From assembly GCF_022539505.1 (NCBI RefSeq), contig NC_061514.1, positions 249,104,124 through 249,168,123 on the forward strand: a DNA stretch of 64,000 nucleotides, written 5' to 3'. The DNA is from Lolium rigidum (taxonomy: Eukaryota; Streptophyta; Magnoliopsida; Poales; Poaceae). Below, one piece after another: positions 48,239 through 59,686 of this stretch. How positions within the stretch are numbered: the first letter of the stretch is position 1; every line of letters begins with the position of its first letter. The notes beneath the pieces are model-generated. The model did not search any database and was not told the origin of the DNA. It saw only the letters and a list, made by a program, of their open reading frames with translations. The position numbers were made by a program, and so were the translations under genes.

Positions 48239-49416
48239 TGTTGACTGCCAAAACCCACCGGCGGGCAGCGGCCTTGTCAACACTGTAGAGCCGGGGGGAG
48301 CCTAGAGCTGCGGCTGGCTGAGACCCCTCCGAGCGACGGCCCGCAATGCTCTTCTGGTCACACGCGGCGTTGCGAAGTGCAAGGGCGTGCCACCTGACCT
48401 ATACCCGGTCGGGAAGGTGATGAGATTGCCTCGCTTAGTTTCTGCCGAGGGCATACATGTAAACGTTAAATACGAGCCTCGATCGGCTCTCAGGTTATCC
48501 TGTGAATCGGCTCAAAGAGCCGATCCACCCATGATCCGTACGGGGGGTACGAATACTTGGTGGTCCTGCTTGATCAAGATGAAGCTAATGAGATCTACGA
48601 CGATGTAGGGTTTTCACCACATAATCGGATCATCCTACTCCGAGGTTGGGCCGGATGGCCACGCACGGTGCTCGTAAGCCGATCCTAAACAAGGCCAAAA
48701 AACCAACATGAAGTTGATCCTAGGAACATCCCGTTTAGGACTTGCGAACGCCACCCTACGTGCCACAGGATCCTCCCCCTTTGTAAGGCCAAACTATTGC
48801 AGATATTAAACTAATCCTTGTAGAACAAGGAGCAATCGTAACGGATCAGATCTACTAAATAATGATCAAGCGGGGTGCCGCCCCCACACCTGAGATAGGC
48901 GTGAGGACGGCTAGATGTGCAAGGGTTGCACTACGTAAGCATGCTTAAACGAAGAACAATGCTAACCCTAACACATCTAATGATAACTACGTTGCTCGCC
49001 ATCAAAAGCGCTTCAGTACGAGCAACGCATGAACAACGTGGGGCTTGTGCTGCCTAGATCGCAAGATGCGATCTAGGCAGCATGTCGCTTACCTGATAGA
49101 AACCCTCGAGACGAAGGAGTTGGCGATGCGCCGAGATTGGTTTGTTTTTGGGGTTGAACGTGAGTTGTTGTTTATTCCATAAACCCTAGGTACATATTTA
49201 TAGTCCGGTGGACTTTCTAATGAAGGCGTGCACTAAACCGTGCACGACCAAGATTCTATCTCTTAACTAAAATACGATCTAATATATTACAGATACACGG
49301 GCAATTAAGCCCAACTTGGTATAAAAGGCCGATTCACGTATTCCTTCTATATATATTTCTTTATGTCCCTCTTGGTCGCGGCCCACCTCTGACTCGGTTA
49401 AATTCCGGTGATAACA
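48239..49416 (-). repeat. 3' LTR
   Basis: TGTTGACTGCC...GGTGATAACA on the plus strand, 1178 bp. About 20 differences from the other copy were counted by eye, several of them 1-bp indels. Confidence 0.93.
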
Positions 49417-49694
49417 CATGCCCCCCTGGTTTTGGAAATATTATTTCCAAAATCACTCTGCTTTCCTTCGTCGGGTCATGTCGTGGCAGAACCGTCGCAG
49501 TATCCCTCATGATGATGCCTTGCCTTCTCAACTTCTCCGCGTGACCTGGCAGTTTTTTTTTTTTAGGCACCACTTCCTCGGAAACTGCTGTGGCATTGAA
49601 TCTCCACTATATCCCCCTTTGATTTAACCGCTCTGAACAGTTCTTCCTTTGTATCTCCTCCGCATTAGCACTCCAAAAAACCCTCCCAGCCACC

Positions 49695-50211
49695 ATGTCT
49701 TCCTCCTCCTCTGCTCCATCGGATCTTGCTAGCCAATCCTCCACATCCCGTGAGCCGACGCCGGAGTACGACGCTGCGGCGGTCCACGCGGCCAACACCC
49801 GCCGCGCCATTGCGGCGGGGAGGAATCGGACCACGACTTCTCCGTCCGGTCCGAGGACGACCCAGTCCTTGACGGACGGGGAGAGCGACCTCCGCTTCCT
49901 CGCCGTTGGGGAAACGGAAAAGGGGAGTGACGACGACGGCTTCTCCTGCGACTTCACCTCTCCCGGGGAGGAGGAGGAGCGGGGAAGAGGAGGAGGACGA
50001 CGACGAGGGCTCCTCCGACGAGCCGCCGGCCAAGCGGTTCTGCCCTTGGCCGGGCAATCTTAGCGACTTCGACAGCGACGAGGACGACGCTGACGAAGAA
50101 GATGAAGACAACGAGGGCCCGGTCGGCGGCCATTGGAGCGACGATGAGCCCGCCGGGAGCAGCGCCGATGATGGCGACGACAGCGACGACGAGGGCAGTG
50201 ATGGCCCATAG
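49695..50211 (+). pseudogene. Antisense acidic ORF of the Gypsy-like element
   Basis: Runs opposite to gag, close to the 3' LTR. It starts MSSSSSAPSDLASQSSTSRE PTPEYD at 49695 and continues TRRAIAAGRNRTT, SLTDGESDLRFLAVGE and DDDGFSCDFTSPGEEEE. Then a frame change in the GAGGAGGAGGAGC tract (about 49970-49985) leads into EEEEDDDEGSSDEPPAKRF, DSDEDDADEEDEDNEGPVGG and a stop at 50211. The whole is a low-complexity, strongly acidic protein of about 170 residues. Similar SREPTPEYD-containing ORFs occur in many Triticeae Gypsy elements (from memory). The repeat-tract frameshift could be real or a sequencing slip. Confidence 0.55.
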
Positions 50212-51203
50212 ATAGGACCTCTAGAATAGGGCCAGTAGTAGAAGATGGGGCAGTGGAACCCCTAGTATTCCCCTTTTGAGAGCAATTAGCTCCTTATGTA
50301 AGAAATCTCCTCTTAATCAATGAAGAACTTTTCCCCAATCTTGATTTTGCCGATTCCTTTTAATTGAGCCGATTCTCTCTTCTATCGACCTTGCCGATTC
50401 GTCCCCTTTGCCAATGCGTAATGAGCCGATAACAACGCACCGGCCCTTCAACAGAGCGATCTACCAGGCCTGTTGCCCCCCGAGTCTCAGCCGATGTAAA
50501 ACAGAGACGAGGAATACGCGCATGAACCGTGTAAACCTGGGCCTGATTGTGTGCGGGGAAATTCCTTATGTAGCGTCAGCCGATTTGAACACAAATCGGC
50601 CTCTACGACGGAAAGCCTTCAAGGTGAGCTGCCCCCGAGTTCTTACTCGAGGCGAGAATGTGCCACGGCCGATCCTCTTTCTTCCTCTGACAGCCGATAA
50701 TCTTCCATTCCAGCTGTACTAACCCCACAGATTGGATAATCCTCGCACAATCAGAGTCGATGGCTACGCATCGGCTGTTTGTCCTTAAGTCGATGCCTGC
50801 TGCATCGGCTGTGTTCGAAAACTTTCGAATTTTCGAATTTTCATTTTTTTTTTTTTTTTTTTTGTTTTTACGGCCGACCTGTGCATCGGCCCCCATATTC
50901 CAATAACCATCAACAAAAGATGAGATGCTTCTGTTGTATACCCTCATATTTCCATATACCTGGGTGCCCCCCCGAGCCGATTCTGTCAAGAAAATTGATG
51001 GTATCGGCTCCGTTGGATAACATGTTGAACCCAGGCAGAGAGGTAGGTGAGGATAATTTTGGCCGATTGCTTTGGAATCGGCCTCCACGTTGCTTGCTCG
51101 TTGAAGGTTTTGTAAATTCCCTTCGTAAATTTTTGGGGCCGATCACAAGGATCGGCCTCTCTGGTTTGCCCATTGGTTTGATCTTGCTACTTGGTCGAGC
51201 TGG
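50212..51203. other. Internal non-coding DNA of the Gypsy-like element
   Basis: Rich in repeats of CCGAT, GCCGATT and ATCGGC (for example 50350, 50394, 50802, 51063, 51137), a style seen throughout this family. It includes a T17-type run (50846-50862). No supported ORF. Confidence 0.55.
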
Positions 51204-53954
51204 ATGAAACCAACCCAACCTCACGACTTGATGCGCCTGCTTGTCGTCCACCTTGTGTGCTCCGTAGAGTCGTGGAGCGCTACGCTCTGTCGGCAAGACG
51301 AGTACCATGTTCGTGCCAGCCGATGTCTCATCATCGGCTTTCCTCCGTTTAGGACGCCACTCCATTTTACGTGGACGACCCTCTTCATCCGGGGTTCGCC
51401 GAACCTTTGCGGCCCGGATCGGGCCGTGCCTTTCTTAGCGTATGCAGGTACAACCTTTCGGCTTCCTCCGGGCCGCGCAATCGCTGAACCCTGCGCTTAC
51501 GGGAACGGCTGAGTCCGTCGGGGCACCACCTTGGCCGGTGGTACCTGTCTTCTTCCACTTCTCCCTCGTCTTCCGAATCTTCAAGATCTGCCCAACGAGG
51601 TGACTCGGCACGTTTGCTTTGTGGTGGGAGAGGCCCTAAGCGCTCGAACACGGACACGTTGGCTGCCTCCTTCTTTTTCTTATTGCATTACGGGCAATTG
51701 CCGATTGTGGGCAATCGGCTCATTCCTGAATCCCGGCGAGTGTACGAAGAAGGGGCAGTCCCAATGCCTGGCGTTGTTGTCTTGCTCCCTTGATGCTTCC
51801 GTGGCATAGCGCTCATGCTCCTCCTCATCGTGATCCTGCCGACGATATCTTCTGGCTTCTCTAGCCAAACGATCTTCTCTGTAATAGGGTCGCCGGCGTT
51901 GACCATACTGATTAACATATTTGTTGAGGAGGTGATCAGAGAGGGGTCGCTGATATCTTATATTCTTCACCTCTCCCTCCGTGACATAGCGCTTGCCATC
52001 ATGACGGAGCCGATCGCATGGAGCGGCCTCATCCGTATCCTTGCTCGTGAGAGCAGCTGCCCTCATCTCCATCTTTGCCGAGTGGTTTCCGAGGCCCTAC
52101 CATGTTGATGCTTTGAACGAGGGGCACTGGCCGGCAACCTTCGGGGTAGGTGATTCCTACCATGTTAACGGCGGGGAAGGGTTGGGTGTCGACCTTCATG
52201 GCGTGCTTGGTTGAAAATTAGCCGCCCCTTCTCTATCGCCGCTTGGATGTGCGACGCCACACCCGGCGGTCGTTGGTGGCATGGGAAAGCGAGTTGTGGA
52301 ATTTGCGGTACGGCTTTCCGTTTAGTTCTTTCGCCGTGGGGAACTTGAGACCTTCGGGAACCGTCAAGCTTGTTTCTCCTTGAGTAGGAGGTCGAAGATT
52401 TGTTCGGTCTTGGTCACGTCAAAATCAAATCCCACAGGCGGCCACTGGCGGCTTTACCCATTTGCGAGGCCACGGGGGTTCCTCCCTGCGTCCACTCAGC
52501 CACTTGCTATCTCTTGGCCTCCCGCAGGCACTTCATCCTCCTCCGTATCGACCATGACTACCGCACGCTTGAACTTGTCTTGGTACGGGTCGGGGTGGCG
52601 CCGTTCATATGCCGATAGTTTCGAACCATGTGCGCCGGCGAGGGATAATCTCGCTTGGGAGGCCATGTCCTTGAGCTGTGTTGCAAGGCACTGCTATCGC
52701 CAACTCGGTTGCTTCCTTTTCGGTTATACGAACCGAATAACATCGGTTCCTAAGATTCCTGAAGCGCTGGATGTATTCCGTCACCGTTTCCCCGCGCTTC
52801 GACGTAGTTGTGCTAGATCGGCAATGCCGGACTCGGAAGCTTCGAATGGTATTGCATATGGAGCTGTTCTTCCAATTGCTTCCAAGATCTGGATGGAGTT
52901 CGCTGGTAGAGAGGTGTACCATCCAAAAGCCGATCCCGTGAGGGACTGTGAAAAGAGCCTCACGCGTAGCTGATCCGACACCGAAGCCGGTCCTAGTTGA
53001 GCCAAATATCGGCCGACGTGCTCGATGGAGCTGGAGCCATCGATCCACTGAATTTGGAGAAGTCGGGGAGCCGATATTTTGGTGGCGGCGGGATCATCTC
53101 GTAATCGTCGGGGTACGGCTTGGAATAGCCGACCGCCCTTCTTTTCGGCATCATGCCGAGCCGGTCTCTCGGTATGGTGCGATCTGATCCGCTGTGCTGG
53201 CCGTAGGATTTGCACTTTGAAGATTCGCCGGGGTGGCGTACTTGGCCTGCCACGTTTGCTTTTCCGGCTCCGAGCCGGCCTGCGGGAGGCCGGGCTCGGG
53301 AGGTTTCGTCGGTGTGGCGTATTTAGTTAGCCACGTCCGCTCTGCCGCCGACGTTCCTCCTTTCTTCGCCGGAGTCCCCGATGTTGTGGCCTGGTTTGTG
53401 AGTGCCCAGTCACCACAATCCGGCACATACATGCATGCGTACCCATGAGGGATCTCCTTAGGCGCCTCCATTAAGAACTGGTAGTCACTGGGGTCGCCAC
53501 CGATTCTGTAGACGAGGAATGCCGATGTAGTCGGCACTTCGGCGAGTGCTGCCAACGCAAATGGCAGCGGTGGACGGGACCGGAATGGCAATTCTCCTTG
53601 ATGCGTCCCGAGAGCTGGTCCCGACGGCGAGTGCTGGTGGCTCATGATCTCCTGGATCACGCGCGGAGCGACACGCTCCGGCACGTTAACCAAGTTCTCG
53701 AGTGGCGGTGTAGCGAGTGAGCCACCGGGTAGTTGATCTCCTGCCGCGGACCCCCGGTGCGTTCCTCCGACGGGGAAGAAAGGTCTATCCCATCGAGTGC
53801 ACCTTCGGTGAGAACCCCTTCCATCCGATGCCACCGAACGGGTTCTGCGAAAAGAGCCGATGAGGTCGGCTTCGAGGGTAGCCTTGATCTCATTGTATTG
53901 CTTCTTGAGGTCGTCGGGCGGATCCTCGTAGGTGAGCGGCGTGCCGTCCGCCAT
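51204..53954 (-). pseudogene. Gag polyprotein of the Gypsy-like element, frameshifted
   Basis: Starts MADGTPLTYEDPPDDLKKQY at 53954. The N-terminal part shows two compensating frameshifts (GALDGIDLSSPSEERTGG lies in a neighbouring frame). It continues VIQEIMSHQHSPSGPALGTH, IGGDPSDYQFLMEAPKEIPH and TWLTKYATP / TWQAKYATP repeats to 53151. The capsid-like segment follows in other frames (SSSIEHVGRYLAQLG, LFSQSLTGSAFGWYTSLPAN, KRGETVTEYIQRFRNLRNRC). 52072-51680 is a basic region ending in a poor zinc-knuckle remnant (HWDCPFF), and 51657-51204 is a charged tail (SVFERLGPLPP, EWRPKRRKADDE). At least four frame changes mean this copy makes no full gag. Confidence 0.8.
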
Positions 53955-54016
53955 CTCGGATGTAGATGGCGATGTGGTTGATGTAGACGATTGTCCCACC
54001 GGGCGTGCCGAGAATG

Positions 54017-55192
54017 TGTTGACTGCCAAAACCCACCGGCGGGCAGCGGCCTTGTCAACACCGTAGAGCCGGGGGGAGCCTAGAGCTGCGGGCTGGCCGA
54101 GACCCCTCCGAGCGACGGCCCGCAATGCTCTTCGGTCACACGCGGCGTTGCGAAGTGCAAGGGCGTGCCACCTGACCTATACCCGGTCGGGAAGGTGATG
54201 AGATTGCCTCGCTTAGTTTCCTGCGGGGCATACACGTAAACGTTAAATACGAGCCTCGATCGGCTCTCAGGTTATCCTGTGAATCGGCTCAAAGAGCCGA
54301 TCCACCCATGATCCGTACGGGGTGTACGAATACTTGGTGGTCCTGCTTGATCAAGATGAAGCTAATGAGATCTACGACGATGTAGGGTTTTCACCACATA
54401 ATCGGATCATCCTACTCCAGGTTGGGCCAGATGGCCACGCACGGTGCTCGTAAGCCGATCCTAAACAAGGCCAAAAAACCAACATGAAGTTGATCCTAGG
54501 AACATCCCGTTTAGGACTTGCGAACGCCACCCTACGTGCCACGGGATCCTCCCCCCTTTGTAAGGCCAAACTATTGCGGATATTAAACTAATCCTTGTAG
54601 AACAAGGAGCAATCGTAACGGATCAGATCTACTAAATAATGATCAAGCGGGGTGCCGCCCCACACCTGAGATAGGCGTGAGGACGGCTAGATGTGCAAGG
54701 GTTGCACTACGTAAGCATGCTTAAACGAAGAACAATGCTAACCCTAACACATCTAATGATAACTACGTTGCTCGCCATCAAAAGCGCTTCGATACGAGCA
54801 ACGCATGAACAACGTGGGGCTTGTGCTTGCCTAGATCGCAAGATGCGATCTAGGCGGCATGTCGCTACCTGATAGAAACCCTCGAGACGAAGGAGTTGGC
54901 GATGCGCCGAGATTGGTTTGTTTTTGGGGTTGAACGTGAGTTGTTGTTTATTCCATAAACCCTAGGTACATATTTATAGTCCGGTGGACTTTCTAATGAA
55001 GGCGTGCACTAAACCGTGCACGACCAAGATTCTATCTCTTAACTAAAATACGATCTAATATATTACAGATACACGGGCAATTAAGCCCAACTTGGTATAA
55101 AAGGCCGATTCACGTATTCCTTCTATATATATTTCTTTATGTCCCTCTTGGTCGCGGCCCACCTCTGACTCGGTTAAATTCCGGTGATAACA
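54017..55192 (-). repeat. 5' LTR
   Basis: Same ends as the other LTR, 1176 bp. GGTATAAAAGG (55093-55103) lies on the plus strand, antisense to the element, so it is not the element's own promoter. Confidence 0.93.
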
Positions 55193-55197
55193 CACAT

Positions 55198-56744
55198 GCA
55201 CATTATAAATGAATAAATATTATGATAAATATAACAGTAATTTTCACTTCATATATCAAACTTAGAATTGTTTGATTGGTAAAAAGTGTTGAAAAGACTT
55301 ACTTTTGGAACAAGCTAGTACTATTATATATAAAAACGATAAATAGTATTGTATAAAATGCTATGGTTAGTCACTTTGCTTTAAAAAATGTTTACATCCT
55401 ATTTCCGAGGACCTCGAAAGTGTGGGGGGGGGGGGGGTTCCTACATTTCATAATTAAGAATAGAAATGGCCCCTTCTTATAACGAAAACAAGATGTGAAC
55501 CCTACACGAGTGTCGAGTTTTTTCAACAAATCATCATAGAACATAAGCACCGCATGTGGATTAGTCCCAACCTAAAGGACATCGAGACGAAATAGGCAAA
55601 ACATTAACAACACGACACAAGTGGTGGAACATCTACAACCAAGCTAAAAAAAATATCTAAGATACGCAACAAAACTCGATGTTGTAAACCTACACAACAG
55701 CGCTAACACCAACCATTGCACAACAAGAGACCAAGTAATCCTCCACTATGGCATTCGCCACTTAGCACAATGTCATTTCTTCACCATAGTCTCGTTCTTC
55801 CGAAGCGCATCAATGGCCTTAACTGAAGTCGCCGCAACTCTTGTCATTGGACTAGGTATTCGTCTCCAATAGCCCTAAAGGCGAGTGCACGCGTCTAGCC
55901 CAGGGCCAAGGCGGGAGTGTAAGTACCTTTTGTAGTAAACAAACCAACGACTATTGATAAGCCGAGTAATGTTCTGCCCCCGGTCCATAATAAGTTTCGG
56001 AGGGAGAATATCGAGTCAAGCAAAATAAAACAACAAAAATATACTATGAGACTAGTGGAAGCCCAAAGTCCTTGAACATAGTTGACTCTAGTTCATCTGG
56101 ACTTTTGTTCACACATCTGATGAAACAGTTGCAGAAAGTCAAATTTACACACATGGCACGACTTGAGCTGACCAGGCTTGGCATTGAGGTAGTAGGGCTT
56201 TGGCAAGCCCGACCCGGCCCAAGGTTTGAACAGGTCCACTCCTAGCATCAGCCGCAACAACTTCTAGAACTTTTTTTTTGTGTGTGTGCCATGCCATCGC
56301 AGGCGAGAGCGAGAGAGAGGTTAGAGCACGCACGCTGAAATCGTGAATGTATCGTCGTCATCCAGATTTCATAGTCAGACTGCTACTGCATGCCATGTCT
56401 CGTTGTGACCGTGGCGCTAACGGGTCAACCACCACCTCCCCTCTCCTCCACCGTCCGGTCGTTACCGCCATCGGCCATCGGCCATGGACATGACATCCAC
56501 CACGACGACACGTCGTCGTCTTCCTCAGACACCCATCCTACTAAACAACCCCATTCACCGCATCTCCTTTCCCGGTTCTTATCTCGCCCGCGCGCGCCAA
56601 TTACCCATGCACGACTAGGAAAGCCACCGAAGCAAGCGTACCTTGGCGCCGTGCGAGCGTGCGTGCCATCAATCCACCATCCATGGCCATGATCCCTCCG
56701 CCGTAAGCACACACCAAAAGCATCGCGCGCGCGCCCAACCAGCC
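55198..56744. other. Intergenic and upstream region of the GTPase gene
   Basis: Contains a G14 run (55424-55437). GGGCTTTGGCAAGCCCGACCCGGCCC (56187-56212, shown here in pieces GGGCTTTGGCAAGCCC and GACCCGGCCC) resembles subterminal DNA of plant hAT-like elements, without a partner end. No gene was recognised. 56400-56700 is GC-rich and open in several frames, as expected near a grass promoter. Confidence 0.4.
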
Positions 56745-56753
56745 TTTTTATAG
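56745..56753 (+). promoter_or_regulatory. Probable TATA box of the GTPase gene
   Basis: TTTTTATAG lies 132 bases before the start codon, in a GC-rich promoter. Position and context are plausible; no transcript data. Confidence 0.4.
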
Positions 56754-56859
56754 CGCCAGCTCTTTGTTTAGCCAGCGATTCCCAGCTCTTAATACCGCGT
56801 CGTGCTGCGGGCGCCTCCTTTCTTTTCCTCCTCCCACCTCCGGCCGCACCGGGGCGTGC

Positions 56860-56880
56860 ATGGGCGCCGCGGCGCCATGA
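56860..56880 (+). promoter_or_regulatory. Six-codon upstream ORF overlapping the GTPase start codon
   Basis: ATG at 56860 encodes MGAAAP and stops at TGA 56878-56880. The main ATG is 56877-56879, so stop and start share the ATGA tetranucleotide. This arrangement would favour reinitiation or leaky scanning if the leader includes the upstream ATG. Confidence 0.55.
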
Positions 56881-59686
56881 CCACGACGACGGCCTCCATG
56901 AACGTGGCGCCGACGCAGCTATGCGGCGGCGGCGCGCGTGGCAGGGCCGGCCGCCGGCGCAGGCCGGCCGTGCTGCGGCTCGACCTGCGGTGGGCGCGCC
57001 TGCTCCGCCTCGCCGTCGCCACCAGGGTCGTGCGCCTCGTCTGGGACCAGCTGCTCGCCTGCTCCTCCTGCGGAGGGGGCGGTGGCGGCCAGTACCGCCG
57101 CCTCGGCCCGCCGCAGGCCGGGGACGTGCTCACCCCCGTCCCGCTCGACGACGAAGGCTTCCCGGCGCCCGACGCCGACGCGGTGGACGCCCAGGACGTC
57201 GTCGGCCTCAAGGTCAGCTTGCTCGGGGATTGCCAGACCGGCAAGACCAGCTTCATGGTAAGCACCTTCTTCCTCCTCCTTTCCTTCTTCCTTGGTTTTG
57301 CCGACCTGCTTGCTTGTGTAATCTCCAATTTATTAGCTGGTTTGTTATTGCGGTTATGTTTGTTGCCCGTCCGTGCTTTTCTTATTCAACCCTAACTAAT
57401 TGTCTAAAGTAGTCAAGAAACGAGTATTACAATCTATGTTTGTTTGCCAGTACAACCTACAGAGGACATTTCCTTCTCATAGAATGCTATAGTATTGTGC
57501 ATTCGCAACTTCCATTTTGACCAAGAAACCACCAAAGTGTGGACCTGGCACCAGCCTTGAAAATGCATCACAAATTCACCATTCATTCAGCCTGCAACTG
57601 AAAGTAGCCTGCCGATTCAGCTAACTCATCATTCTTGTCATGGTCATTCATCTCGGCTGCAGGTTAAGTATGTCGGAGACGGGGAGGAGCAGAACGGGTT
57701 GCAGATGACGGGCCTCAATCTCATGGACAAGACGCTGGCGGTTCGGGGCGCTAGGCTCGCCTTCAACATCTGGGATGTTGCAGGTACTGTGTGCACAATT
57801 GATGCAGACACCAAATTGTCCTTTGCGTTCATCCAAGTACAGGGATCCTGAATGTTTTGATGCAGGAGACAGCCAGTCCGCCGACCACGTCCCGATCGCC
57901 TGCAAGGACGCCGTGGCCATCTTGTTCATGTTCGATCTCACCAGCCGGTGCACGCTCACCAAGTTAGTATTCACATCAATTTCACGGCATTGTGGGGCTC
58001 AGAAAACTAATTCTGAGTTCATTGGATTTTTGTTTCCGTCACCAGGTGCTTATTGCTGCTTTTAATTTGATTGATGCAGTGTCATAGATTGGTACGAGAG
58101 GGCAAGGAAGTGGAATAAGGTTGGTGCATTGCTTGCTGTAATTTTTCTTCAGTTCTTTGGATTTTATTCCCTGCATGTTAGCTGTCTCCTATGCTATAGC
58201 TGGATCATACTGGCTGTGCATATGGAGAAACTTTGGTCATATGTTTTTATTAATCACATCTCCAGCTGCATAACGAACATTGTTCGTGGTTCTTGTACTG
58301 TACTGAACATAAATTTCTTTTTACATCTGGCAGACGGCTATTCCAATCCTAATCGGAACGAAGTTTGATGACTTCGCTCAGCTTCCTCTTGAGATGCAGT
58401 GGACCATCGTTAACGAGGTACTGCATTTTATAACGGTTTGTTGTGATCAAAATATGGTTCACCTTTTGTCTTTATGTCTTGGTCACGGGCCTTCTGCATC
58501 TCCAATGTGGTTACCATAGAAAGATGAGGCCATGCCTTGGTTCTGACGGCAGAAGTTGGGGCTGCGCTACCCATGCGTGTTTCATCAGAAACAGCGCAGA
58601 TTTAACAAGAACCATATTTTTTTTATCTTGGGCGAGTCTTTCTATGGTCACCGATTGGCAGTGCTAGATTTTAGTTTTGAGTACTAGTCAGAGGCCACAA
58701 GATTTTAGTTTTATCAGAGCCACTGGTATCCCAGGCCTGGCGTACCCGAGTGACAGCGACAATAGAGCCCATATCAAAACCTGAATCGAGTACAGGGGAC
58801 TAATTAAGACTGATCTAATCTGAGACAGAGTACCACACCACATATGAATGTCTATTACTGCACATTGAATTGAAGACGGTGGGTCTTGCTTGTCAGGGTA
58901 ATCGCCAAGTAGGCTTGGTCGTCGGTGATGAATGTTTTGTCAAGCACAACAAACAAGATGAAGTTCACTGACGGTAGAAAAGAAATGTCGTAGCAGATAT
59001 TGTTTTCATATCTTGTCTCAACAGCCACAGGTCGAAAATCTTTCAGTTTCAGAAAAGCAAATTATGCGGATTTTTCTCCAGCGTGGGCCGGAGGGTACAG
59101 AATGTAGATTGATGGTCACTTCTTACTCGACATCTCAAGCCAGAAAAGCTAGCCGCATCTAATAAAGAAAAGAAGTTCCATCATCAAATCATTCAGAATG
59201 AAAAGAAAAGAAGAAAAGTTCACTGGATATATCTTTGCCATATATAGGAGCTTCTTGCATAAGATTAAGCTAGCTGCATCTCTTAAAGCATCTGTGTACC
59301 TACCGTGGACCCCTTTGAGTACTATCAAGAAAAGAAAGGAAAACAAGAAAAGTTCAATGGATATATCGTGCTATTATTTAGCCAATAAAAGGAGAATCAT
59401 GCATAAGATTAAGTTAGCTGCATTCCTTTCCGCATGTCTGTACCTACTGCAGACCCATTCGAATTGAGACTTTGGTGGAGTTTTATAACATGCAATGCTG
59501 ACAGTGTTGGTTTGTTGGCAGGCCCGAGCATACGCAAGAGCGATGAAGGCGACCCTCTTCTTCTCGAGCGCGACGCACAACATCAACGTGAACAAGATCT
59601 TCAAGTTCATCACGGCCAAGCTCTTCAACCTTCCCTGGACGGTGGAGCGCAACCTCACCGTCGGCGAGCCTATCATAGACTTCTGA
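56877..59686 (+). CDS. SGP1: Septum-promoting GTP-binding protein 1-like small GTPase, 295 aa, six exons
   Basis: Predicted exons are 56877-57257, 57663-57783, 57866-57962, 58080-58119, 58334-58417 and 59522-59686. All introns are GT-AG and the 888-nt CDS stays in frame. A 110-residue N-terminal extension rich in Arg, Ala and Gly precedes the GTPase fold. The P-loop is GDCQTGKTSFM (about 117-127), the switch I region contains GLQMTGLNLMDKT, G3 is WDVAGD (about 164-169), and G4 is GTKFDDF (in place of NKxD, normal for this group). SSATHNINVNKIF is the G5 area, and the end is VGEPIIDF with no prenylation motif. This matches plant homologues of fission-yeast Spg1 and budding-yeast Tem1, GTPases of the septation/mitotic-exit pathway that act upstream of MAP4K-type kinases. 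The symbol is by family resemblance. Intron 5 (1104 bp) carries a local duplication. No damage seen. Confidence 0.9.
59213..59455 (+). repeat. Diverged tandem duplication in intron 5 of the GTPase gene
   Basis: GAAAAGTTCACTGGATATAT (from 59213) recurs as GAAAAGTTCAATGGATATAT (from 59346). The shared module CATAAGATTAAGCTAGCTGC also recurs, followed by a TGTACCTAC word and GACCC. The offset is 133 bp. A remnant of a third partial unit lies near 59150. Confidence 0.75.

Larger units (their letters stand above)
48239..55192 (-). mobile_element. Gypsy-like LTR retrotransposon, complete, gag only
   Basis: The LTRs are 48239-49416 (3') and 54017-55192 (5'). The target duplication CACAT is perfect (48234-48238 and 55193-55197). 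The primer site on the minus strand after the 5' LTR contains GGCACGCCCGGTGGGAC. The polypurine tract CCAGGGGGGCATG abuts the 3' LTR (49429-49417). The interior has broken gag on the minus strand and an acidic ORF on the plus strand near the 3' LTR. No RT, RNase H or integrase was seen, so it depends on a partner. Confidence 0.9.

Noticed and set aside
47884..48288. 134-codon plus-strand ORF
   Set aside because: It crosses the insertion border and target duplication of the LTR element at 48239, so it cannot be an old gene. No domain recognised.
55093..55103. GGTATAAAAGG as a gene promoter (also in the other LTR)
   Set aside because: It is inside the LTR, antisense to the element, with no gene downstream on that strand within range.
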